Of a DNA stretch of 23,173 bases, positions 1 to 6,755 are shown one piece after another (the stretch's first letter is position 1; each line of letters begins with the position of its first letter). The position numbers were made by a program, and so were the translations under genes. The notes under the pieces are model-generated. The model saw nothing but the letters and a program-made list of their open reading frames with translations, ran no database searches and had not been told where the DNA came from. The stretch comes from a virus. Location: IMG/VR virus record IMGVR_UViG_3300035698_017562, positions 1 through 23,173 of that record, one strand, 5' to 3'.

Positions 1-98
1 CAATTATACCATTTACATTACCAGTTACATTACCATTTACATTACCAGTTACATTACCAGTTACATTACCATTTAAATTACCAGTTACATTACCAGTC
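1..98 (-). repeat. 12-bp tandem repeat coding GNVT/GNVN units
   Basis: The hexamer ATTACC (plus strand) recurs every 12 bases at about 17, 29, 41, 53, 65, 77 and 89, and a degenerate copy lies at 3-10. On the minus strand each 12-mer codes G-N-V-T or G-N-V-N, with one G-N-L-N. The array lies inside the fibre gene, keeps frame, and probably continues beyond the window. Such an array can change length in steps of four residues. Confidence 0.9.
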
Positions 99-934
99 AA
101 GCTTCCTGTTATTGTACTTGTGACATTAAGAGTTGATCCAATATAAACTTTCTTAGCAACAGCAAGTCCTCCGGCAACTGTAACAGCACCTGTTGTGGTG
201 TTTGTAGCTTCTGTAGTGTTTGTCATAGCTACAATTCCTGTAACACCTAAAGTACTATTTAATAAAACAGCACCTACAATTCTTCCTGTTCCATTAACGT
301 CTAAACTATAAGAAGGGGTTACATCATTTATGCCAACTCTTGTATTAGCTTGATCTACAAATAAAGCAGATCCGCCTAAATTTATTCCAGCATTTAAAGT
401 TCTTTCTGAAATTGTATCTGTTTTTAAGGTATTTTCTACAATTAAATTATAATCATCATCAAAAATACCAGAAGTTCTAACAGTAGTATCTAAAGCAGAA
501 ATTGTTGGATATGCGGAATAGGTAATTTTACAAACTACAACATCGGTATCAAGAACTACATAGGAAGATTCATCTTCATATTCAAAATCGATATAATTTT
601 GTATTACATCATCCCATACATATCTCATGACTAATAGAGTATCTGAAGCAGATTGAGGTCCAGAAGTGTCATTACAAGTTAATTCCATTGAAGCACTTGT
701 AGCTATATTTACTAATTTATCAGTACCTGAATTTATAGCTACCTGAAAAGGCTGTATTGTAATAGCATTATTTGTTCCAGGAACTACAGTCCCATCGGAA
801 GTTATAGAAACTCCACCACCTTGATAGATACCGTGTTTTATAATACCCCGTAATAATTTATTAAATTCTTTCCCCTGTAATGGGTGTTTAAAATCATATG
901 TTATGGTTTGGCTTCCTCTATCTGTTGAACTCAT
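1..934 (-). CDS. Tail fibre / adhesin-like structural protein, N-terminal part (3' end outside window)
   Basis: The frame opens at ATG 934 behind a GAGGG ribosome-binding site and stays open to base 1, giving 311 visible residues. Residues 1-60 form a short N-terminal module that would attach to the baseplate. The motif VGINDVTPSYSLDVNG (about 200-215) matches the 'VGIG..SP...LDVNG' motif that is common in phage tail fibres. A Thr-rich stretch follows (TEATNTTTGAVTVAGGLAVA, 241-260), of a type also common in fibres. From about residue 278 a four-residue repeat, G-N-V-T/N, runs to the window edge. The gene is the last of the baseplate group, 17 bases after the gpI-like gene, which is where fibre genes usually sit. 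The fibre role is an inference from motifs and position. The receptor-binding tip is not visible. Confidence 0.75.
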   Translation of the reverse strand, partial: MSSTDRGSQTITYDFKHPLQGKEFNKLLRGIIKHGIYQGGGVSITSDGTVVPGTNNAITIQPFQVAINSGTDKLVNIATSASMELTCNDTSGPQSASDTLLVMRYVWDDVIQNYIDFEYEDESSYVVLDTDVVVCKITYSAYPTISALDTTVRTSGIFDDDYNLIVENTLKTDTISERTLNAGINLGGSALFVDQANTRVGINDVTPSYSLDVNGTGRIVGAVLLNSTLGVTGIVAMTNTTEATNTTTGAVTVAGGLAVAKKVYIGSTLNVTSTITGSLTGNVTGNLNGNVTGNVTGNVNGNVTGNVNGII

Positions 935-951
935 TCTCTATTCCCTCTTTT

Positions 952-2076
952 TTAAACTAAATTTATATTTAATTGAACACTACTATAAAACTTATCACTA
1001 TAATTAACTTCTGGTATATGTGCATAATAAACACATCCACTTACAGTATTGACTAGCGCAAACTCTGTAAAAGTATCAAATTTTCCTGTCTTTGTTAATA
1101 TCTTTCTTGCATTATATGCAGATGATCCTTGAGAAATAACTTGAAATTCACTAGCATCATAAGTAGCTATTAAATTTTGTACTCCAGTTACTACTACTCC
1201 GGATAATGTTTCATACTCTCCATTACCAAACTGTATTGTATTTATCCATCCTGAGGTGAGATCTCCTATTTGATGTTTTGATGTTACACAACCTGAAGTT
1301 GTTTCATCATAGTTATAATATAATTCTTCTGTAATAACCCCAGAAGTGGTTGTATCTATTGAAATTTTAGGCTCTAAATGTAAAACCTCAGTTCTTCTCT
1401 TGTTATGAAATAAGTCCTCATAATATGATTCTACAGTATTTGTGCTTATAAACTCATCAGCATTTTCTACATAATTAAAAGAATATTCTACAAGAATGTG
1501 TCTTGTAATAGTAGATAAAATTGTATTCTCATCTAAAGTTGTAGGGACAATTCCTGCACTTGGATCTAAATAAGCTATTGGTTGTCCTGTTGAAGCTGGA
1601 ATTGAATATACAGGATTACCACCACTATAAAATAATATATTGTCAGCTTCTTGATCAAGTGTTGTTGCAGTATCTATTTCATTTGAAGAACTCCATGTTG
1701 TAAAAGGGTTTAAGGTAAGATCATTATTTAAAAAACAAGGATATGCGTTACCTGTTAGATCATAAATATTAAAAATATATTTATACCCTACGGAAGTTGT
1801 TCTGTTTAATATCCTAGGAACTATTGATAGTATTTGTTTTTTTAAATAGTCAGTAGTCGAGGTATAGCCATCCCTATAGTTTATATCATATCCAAGAAAG
1901 TTTCCAAAAGATAATATTTCAGCATCTGTCATATTTTCTAATTCAAACTGAGTTTTGATTATGTCTATTTTGTCAGCTTTTATTTCATTAAATACTGATT
2001 GTACAACTTCTATTAATTCTCCCCATCTACCTGTACGGATATTGGAGGGTATTAGTTTTTTAAAATCTATTCCCAT
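952..2076 (-). CDS. Baseplate protein, P2 gpI-like
   Basis: This 374-residue protein follows the J/gp6-like gene by 8 bases and precedes the fibre gene, which is the I position in a J-I-fibre order. Its N-terminal part (about 1-125) has the look of gpI-type tail proteins: an amphipathic start (MGIDFKKLIPSNIRTG), a helix, LSFGNFLGYDI, then TDYLKKQILSIVPRILNRTT. In P2-like tails gpI links the wedge to the fibre. The C-terminal two thirds is beta-rich, with many Thr/Ser/Tyr residues, and I recognise no domain there. The start has only a weak ribosome-binding site (RC of attcctatg), and the stop is TAA. The family call rests on N-terminal pattern and synteny. A T4 gp7/gp8-type wedge protein is the alternative. 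Confidence 0.6.
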   Translation of the reverse strand: MGIDFKKLIPSNIRTGRWGELIEVVQSVFNEIKADKIDIIKTQFELENMTDAEILSFGNFLGYDINYRDGYTSTTDYLKKQILSIVPRILNRTTSVGYKYIFNIYDLTGNAYPCFLNNDLTLNPFTTWSSSNEIDTATTLDQEADNILFYSGGNPVYSIPASTGQPIAYLDPSAGIVPTTLDENTILSTITRHILVEYSFNYVENADEFISTNTVESYYEDLFHNKRRTEVLHLEPKISIDTTTSGVITEELYYNYDETTSGCVTSKHQIGDLTSGWINTIQFGNGEYETLSGVVVTGVQNLIATYDASEFQVISQGSSAYNARKILTKTGKFDTFTEFALVNTVSGCVYYAHIPEVNYSDKFYSSVQLNINLV

Positions 2077-2084
2077 TTCTATTC

Positions 2085-3884
2085 CTATGTGTAAGTCAAT
2101 GTTGTGTCTATATAATTTGAATCTACATCCGTGATTTGTTTAAAAGTAGACAATCTTAAATTATTTTTTTGATCTCCGTTTCCATCTTGTGTTTTGTATG
2201 AAATATTTATATTATATGTATCAATACTCCCTGAAGATAAAGTATCTATAACAAAAGCAAAAGTATTATTAACAAAATCTAAACTAGTACCCGATAAATT
2301 ATATCCATTATCCTCTAATATTACACCAGATAAATCATATCCTGCCCTTTCTATAGTTTGAACTTCACCACTTAATACATTTTCTACCCATATTTCAAAA
2401 CTATCAGGTGACAAATATATTTGATCAACAATTCCAGAAGATGTAATATCACTAACTGCTATAGTTTGTGTGGGTGTACTATAAGTAAGATTTTTTTCTA
2501 AAGTATATATTTCTGTATTATGCCATGTGATATTACTTACGGCACTGATAACCCCATAAAAATCTGATTCATAAACATCTGTATTAAAATCAGTATTTAA
2601 AATACCATAATTTGTATCCAGAGCTGTCTTTATTGCTTGATCTACAACAGTTGTTTGTCCAGTAGATATCTTTCCATCTACAGAAACTTTAACATATATA
2701 ATTTCTAAATCTTGAAAAGAAGCTATTTCAGTAGGACTTTTTTTATTTTTTAAATAGTTTGTAGTAATATCTTCTTTTTGTGTAGTTGTTAAATCATTTC
2801 CATCTGCAGAAATTGCAGCTATGTATACTTTATTCATATTAGCTTCTGAAGTATCACCAATATCGTATGCAGACCACACAATTGCATTTGTTATATACGC
2901 ATGATCTTCTAAAACCGATATCCAATCATTAGAACCTCCACATCTATAACCTGTTTGAAAGATATTTGGTGCATGGTTTCTTATATGTTCTATATCTTCT
3001 ATATTACTCGCATCAGAAATTTCTTCTGTATTATTTACATAAAGAACAATATCATTTCCATATACATCTTGTGGATCACTTTTAAAAGCTGTTATAATAC
3101 TAGCATTTTGTATATTACCACTTACTCCAAGAGTTTCTGTATATTTAATTAAAACTCTTTCACCTTGAGTTAATTTTTTAGTATTAACTCCATTGCCAAA
3201 CATAATCTGAACATAGCTGAAATCATTTGCATTAGAAACTTCACAATAATAGTCATTAGGGTCGTTTAGAAAATACATCTTCTTATCTTCTACATCTACA
3301 CCCATGATGCTAACATTATTTAAAACAACACCATTAACATCTACTATATATACTTTAATTTCTGTATTATCTACACTATCAGAATAGATATAAACTTTTT
3401 CCTCATTACTACCTAAAGCAAAATAAGTAAAAGATTTTGGAGTACCTTGTTTTACAGTTACACTTAAATTACCTGTAGTTCCTGTACTATATACAAAATC
3501 AGCAGTAGCATATACATTTAAATCTCCATTAGTATTCTTAAATTCATCCCATTGAGATATATTAACATTATTTCCTGTATAAACATATGAATCACTAAAA
3601 CTACTATCAGCAGATATTAATAAATTACCACTAGCTCCAACTTTTCTGTAAGCCGTATAATCTAAATATACTGCTTTAGTCATTAATGATTCTATTTTCT
3701 GAGCTGTTCCCCAGTTTGATTCTCTATAATAAAATTCAGCAGCATATATCATTTGATTCGCTATATAAGCAATAGGGGATAACATATTATCATATACACC
3801 GAAATAAAATGTATTAGCCCATTCTGTTTCTAAAGACAATTGTTCTTTTATTTCTGTTAATATTCCTTCATATGAAAAATCCAT
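2085..3884 (-). CDS. Baseplate wedge protein, gp6/J family
   Basis: This 599-residue protein shows the usual pattern of baseplate J/T4 gp6 proteins. The N-terminal helical part (about 1-85) contains MLSPIAYIANQMIYAAEFYY. A beta module carries VQIMFGNGVNTKKL followed by GERVLIKYTETLGVSGNIQN at about 225-260, matching the family's 'FG(D/N)G..G..p..G..v.i.Y..T.G..GN'. A segment at about 315-340 (RCGGSNDWISVLEDHAY) leads into the central domain. A late DLEIIYVKVSVDG strand is also typical. In T4, gp6 dimers form the ring of wedges around the hub. The ATG at 3884 follows a GAGGTAG-type ribosome-binding site, and the stop is TAG. The gene sits between the gp25-like and gpI-like genes, the standard order (W-J-I in P2). 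Confidence 0.85.
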   Translation of the reverse strand: MDFSYEGILTEIKEQLSLETEWANTFYFGVYDNMLSPIAYIANQMIYAAEFYYRESNWGTAQKIESLMTKAVYLDYTAYRKVGASGNLLISADSSFSDSYVYTGNNVNISQWDEFKNTNGDLNVYATADFVYSTGTTGNLSVTVKQGTPKSFTYFALGSNEEKVYIYSDSVDNTEIKVYIVDVNGVVLNNVSIMGVDVEDKKMYFLNDPNDYYCEVSNANDFSYVQIMFGNGVNTKKLTQGERVLIKYTETLGVSGNIQNASIITAFKSDPQDVYGNDIVLYVNNTEEISDASNIEDIEHIRNHAPNIFQTGYRCGGSNDWISVLEDHAYITNAIVWSAYDIGDTSEANMNKVYIAAISADGNDLTTTQKEDITTNYLKNKKSPTEIASFQDLEIIYVKVSVDGKISTGQTTVVDQAIKTALDTNYGILNTDFNTDVYESDFYGVISAVSNITWHNTEIYTLEKNLTYSTPTQTIAVSDITSSGIVDQIYLSPDSFEIWVENVLSGEVQTIERAGYDLSGVILEDNGYNLSGTSLDFVNNTFAFVIDTLSSGSIDTYNINISYKTQDGNGDQKNNLRLSTFKQITDVDSNYIDTTLTYT

Positions 3885-3899
3885 TTACTACCTCAACTG

Positions 3900-4481
3900 T
3901 TATCCGTTTATATATAATAATACATCACTAAATCTTGAATCAGATGTTGTTAAATCTACAAGTTTGTATTTTCCCCATGTCCAAGATTCTTCTTCTATGT
4001 TATATGTTAATTTTCTACCTGGAAGTGAAGGTTCTTTAAGAACAACCCAATTATATAAATTATCTTCTATACATTCTATATCTTGATATTTATAATAACT
4101 AATCTCAGGAAATTCGTCTATATAGAGTGTTGCTAAACTCGGCTTATTCGTCAAAAGACTTGTATAATATATATCTATCTTTATAGTTCTTGAACCTCTA
4201 TCTGGTGTAATAACTAAATTATTCAATTCTATTAGGTTAGAAAATTTTTTATAAATTGCATTTGTAAGAGAAAATTGCATTTTTTCTAATGATCCATTTG
4301 TCATATTCTTAAATAAATTATTTTCTAAAATACCACCTTCATTAGGATCTCTAATAAAATCCCCTCTTTTAGATGTTAACCATAATATTAAAGCATTATT
4401 TAAGGAATCATCATCATGAAAATAGAATGGTGTTCCATCTGTGTGTTCTCTTCCATATATATCAAAATCTTCAAAACCCAT
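3900..4481 (-). CDS. Baseplate wedge protein, gp25-like
   Basis: This 193-residue protein has a gp25-type N-terminal domain: SLNNALILWLTSKRGDFIRD at 26-45, then PNEGGILENNLFKN, matching the family's helix, 'L.T..GE/D....P..G' and 'lF'. gp25 (P2 gpW) is the wedge component that nucleates the sheath. The remaining 70 or so residues (EFPEISYYKYQDIECIEDN and onward) form an Arg/Trp/Tyr-containing extension not usual for the short gp25 (about 130 residues). The ATG follows a clear GAGGAA ribosome-binding site with 6-base spacing, and the late-promoter-like motif lies 21 bases upstream. It is therefore the first gene of a probable unit gp25-gp6-gpI-fibre. Confidence 0.8.
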   Translation of the reverse strand: MGFEDFDIYGREHTDGTPFYFHDDDSLNNALILWLTSKRGDFIRDPNEGGILENNLFKNMTNGSLEKMQFSLTNAIYKKFSNLIELNNLVITPDRGSRTIKIDIYYTSLLTNKPSLATLYIDEFPEISYYKYQDIECIEDNLYNWVVLKEPSLPGRKLTYNIEEESWTWGKYKLVDLTTSDSRFSDVLLYING

Positions 4482-4502
4482 TTATATTCCTCAATAAATT
4501 AT

Positions 4503-4516
4503 TATATTTATTAGTA
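4503..4516 (-). promoter_or_regulatory. Late-promoter-like motif TACTAATAAATATA (copy 1)
   Basis: This is a perfect copy of the recurrent 14-mer on the minus strand. It lies in the gap between the unknown 171-residue gene and the gp25-like gene, 21 bases before the latter's ATG. AATAAATA inside it resembles the T4-type late promoter (TATAAATA, or NATAAATA in relatives). A short AT-only inverted repeat (ATTATTA / TAATAAT) brackets it. Confidence 0.6.
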
Positions 4517-4538
4517 ATAATGAAGTAGATATTTAGTT

Positions 4539-5054
4539 TTAAGATATCGAACCTAAAACGGGTAATATTCCACCTGCTGCTAAAGTTCCAGTGCATGTTG
4601 CTATAACTAGCTTTGTGGCTGTATCTAGTAAATTAGAAATTTGAGTAGCTTTTGTTGAAACATCATCTGAAGTATTTGCAAATATAGTAGTCAAAGTTGC
4701 TGAAATTGCTGGAGGTATTATGGAAACTGTAACAATTGCCGATACTTCTGGTAATATTGTTCCTGCTGGTGGAATAGTTAATAAGAAGGTTCCTGCTGTC
4801 CAAAAAAGTGTTAAACCTGCCTCAAGCTTGACTGCTGCTGTTGCTGGTGTTTCTGATGTAGTTAATCCTTTAAATGCATTCACGATACCTGTTTTATTTA
4901 ATACATCAGGAGAATCACCAGATATATCCAAAGCATCATTTGCATATGTTTCATAAGCATTTGCAAAAGCATTAGCTGCATCATCTATATTATCGTATGT
5001 AGAGGACATCCAGGTTATTAAATTATCTTTGAGTACTTCTTTATTTAATGCCAT
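4539..5054 (-). CDS. Unknown baseplate-cluster protein
   Basis: I do not recognise this 171-residue protein. It begins with a helical segment (MALNKEVLKDNLITWMSSTY) and Ala-rich helices to about residue 75. The middle is hydrophobic and Pro/Gly-rich (FLLTIPPAGTILPEVSAIVT, about 91-110), and the C-terminus is Ala/Gly-rich (CTGTLAAGGILPVLGSIS). No classic signal peptide is visible. The gene lies 17 bases after the spike gene and is probably co-transcribed with it, since no promoter motif lies between. The late-promoter motif follows it. Position suggests a virion or assembly role around the spike, such as a tip protein or chaperone. The hydrophobic segments could also suit a membrane-active protein. 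Function is not assigned. Confidence 0.7.
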   Translation of the reverse strand: MALNKEVLKDNLITWMSSTYDNIDDAANAFANAYETYANDALDISGDSPDVLNKTGIVNAFKGLTTSETPATAAVKLEAGLTLFWTAGTFLLTIPPAGTILPEVSAIVTVSIIPPAISATLTTIFANTSDDVSTKATQISNLLDTATKLVIATCTGTLAAGGILPVLGSIS

Positions 5055-5071
5055 TATATGTAAAAATCCTT

Positions 5072-5692
5072 TTAATTATTTTTAACCTTTGGTGATAGTA
5101 ATGTATTTAATGTACTCTTTAAACTTGTAAAAGTAGCGGAGTTGATCGGAACACCTGATGGCCCCACTCCCGTAGGCACCGTCAATGCCAATATAGCATC
5201 TAAAAAGTCGCTTAAAAATTGTGAAGTAGTCTCACCAAGTAAGGTAGATTCTAGTGTAGTTGTTCCTCCTATAATATGAACTTCTCCATCAGGATTTATA
5301 TATATACTAGAATCCCCTGCAACAATTGTTGCTTCTGTTTCGGAACTATTAATTGCAATTGAAACACCGTTTTTTAACTTAATGTATTTAATATTTGGGT
5401 ATTCCCCAACCATATTATTTATTGTCTCATTATGCTCATGATATCCACGCAAAGAGACTTTATCTGAATAATACCCGTTCCTCCATTGACTTTCATCTAA
5501 AAATTCTACCCATACATAATCCCCAATTTCAGGTATATTGGAAGCCCAGTCTCTTTTTTGCATTACCCAGGGATACATATCAGCATTTATATCTTGCATT
5601 AGTGATTCTATATATATTTGAATTGCACCATTCTCAGTAGCTTCTGGAGATTTAGTTGAATCATTGTCTATTACTTTAGCTATATATTCCAT
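5072..5692 (-). CDS. Baseplate central spike protein with OB-fold (gp5/gpV-like)
   Basis: This 206-residue protein has a short beta N-terminus (MEYIAKVIDND), then an OB-fold-type stretch (about 22-83). The stretch contains NIPEIGDYVWVEFLDESQW, matching the 'P.iGd.VwV.Fl.gd...p' strand pair of gp5/gpV/VgrG spikes. Residues 100-145 form short beta repeats (IKLKNGVSIAINSS, SSIYINPDGEVHIIGG) as at the start of a spike beta-helix. The C-terminal helix-rich tail (about 150-206) is longer than in P2 gpV. There is no lysozyme domain of the T4 gp5 kind. Its ATG overlaps the preceding stop (TAATG), so translation is probably coupled. In the virion it would form the membrane-puncturing tip under the hub. 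Confidence 0.75.
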   Translation of the reverse strand: MEYIAKVIDNDSTKSPEATENGAIQIYIESLMQDINADMYPWVMQKRDWASNIPEIGDYVWVEFLDESQWRNGYYSDKVSLRGYHEHNETINNMVGEYPNIKYIKLKNGVSIAINSSETEATIVAGDSSIYINPDGEVHIIGGTTTLESTLLGETTSQFLSDFLDAILALTVPTGVGPSGVPINSATFTSLKSTLNTLLSPKVKNN

Positions 5693-5991
5693 TATTTCAA
5701 ATTATCTAATATAAAAGTATCTATATCATCCTTTTTAGGTAATTTTAATTCTGTTTCTGGTACAATATCAAAAACATATTCGATTTTGTTCAATAGTAAA
5801 ATAATATCTTCATATTCTACATCACCATAATAAGCAAATGCGATTAAATATAATTTTACTACTTCAGTTGAGCTAACCTGATGTTTATAATATCCGTTAG
5901 GGAATGTAAATTGATTCCAGTCTATAGATGAAGGATCATATAATTTTACATTATTTGTCTCATCTAATATTGTCATTACTTTATATCTCAT
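5692..5991 (-). CDS. Small baseplate protein, LysM-like (gpX / gp53 type)
   Basis: This 99-residue protein contains VKLYLIAFAYYGDVEYEDII followed by a helix, a turn and ELKLPKKDDIDTFI. That is the order seen in LysM-like tail proteins (P2 gpX: 'd.i....yG....v..vl..N.......L..G..i.lP'), and T4 gp53 also carries a LysM-like fold. The Pro in KLPKKDDI corresponds to the usual final 'lP'. The gene lies between the tube-junction-like protein and the spike, where LysM-type hub-binding proteins commonly occur. Stop and next start overlap (TAATG). The fold is inferred by pattern only, and the sequence is divergent. Confidence 0.5.
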   Translation of the reverse strand: MRYKVMTILDETNNVKLYDPSSIDWNQFTFPNGYYKHQVSSTEVVKLYLIAFAYYGDVEYEDIILLLNKIEYVFDIVPETELKLPKKDDIDTFILDNLK

Positions 5992-5993
5992 AA

Positions 5994-6755
5994 TTAAAAC
6001 CTATCCTTCAGAGAAATACTTCCCCCACCACCAACTAAATCATCTAATCCATACGTTTTACTTTCTTTTTTTAATAGATCATCTGTTGCTGGATATAATC
6101 CGGAAATTTCTACATTTAATGTTGCCCATAATGGATATCCTGAATCAGTTTCTTCTTTTGATATAGTAGGAACTGCTTTTGTAATTAAAGCTAGTGGAAG
6201 ATAAATAACACCAGGAATTCTTACTGCTATTAATCTAGAATTTCCTATTATTCCTAATTTACCATCCTGTCCTTTTTTTGTTGATTGTTTTAATGATCCT
6301 AAATTTAATCCAGGTGTTTTATATCTGGGATTTTTTTCAGTAGATTTAGGATCTTTTTGTAATATTGTTAATGATATTAAATTCATCATAGGATCATATA
6401 CATCTTTTTTTGCACTTGTTTGTGTATAAAATAATAAATTTAAATTCACTCTTATAGGATCAGTTTTTTGCCATCTTTGTATACTAGAAAGATTTTGAAA
6501 ATTTAAAGCACCTTCACTAATAGAACCTCCAAGTCCTGCAAGAGTAGTCATTAAATTTGTTAAATCTCCTACTAGTGGAACACTCTCAGTCATAGATGCG
6601 AATGAAGAAACTACTTCTAAATTAATATCATCCATTAGTGGGAATTCCATAATACTGGTACTATCTGGAGTAAGTTTATATTTTTGACTACTTCCTGCTG
6701 TACCAGTATCATCTCCACCTACAGTAACATACTCTATTAGTATCTTTTTAGCCAT
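5994..6755 (-). CDS. Putative baseplate hub / tube-junction protein (gp48/gp54-like)
   Basis: This 253-residue protein follows the tape measure directly, with its ATG overlapping the tape measure stop (TAATG). The N-terminal part carries EFPLMDDINLEVVSSFASMT. The central part reads RVNLNLLFYTQTSAKKDVYD, then PMMNLISLTIL and several Pro/Gly turns, then YPLWATLNVEISGLYPATDD. The pattern 'v.lnl.f......dV..P...L..l..P.......' with a late 'G.Pl.a.v.v.i.g' strand is shared by tube-cap and tube-initiator baseplate proteins encoded just after tape measure genes in myoviruses. The C-terminus is Gly-rich (LVGGGGSISLKDRF). The precise T4 equivalent (gp48 or gp54) cannot be settled from sequence by eye. 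Confidence 0.5.
   Translation of the reverse strand: MAKKILIEYVTVGGDDTGTAGSSQKYKLTPDSTSIMEFPLMDDINLEVVSSFASMTESVPLVGDLTNLMTTLAGLGGSISEGALNFQNLSSIQRWQKTDPIRVNLNLLFYTQTSAKKDVYDPMMNLISLTILQKDPKSTEKNPRYKTPGLNLGSLKQSTKKGQDGKLGIIGNSRLIAVRIPGVIYLPLALITKAVPTISKEETDSGYPLWATLNVEISGLYPATDDLLKKESKTYGLDDLVGGGGSISLKDRF

Noticed and set aside
1-98. CRISPR-like array
   Set aside because: The 12-bp units are contiguous, with no spacers, and keep frame inside a fibre gene.
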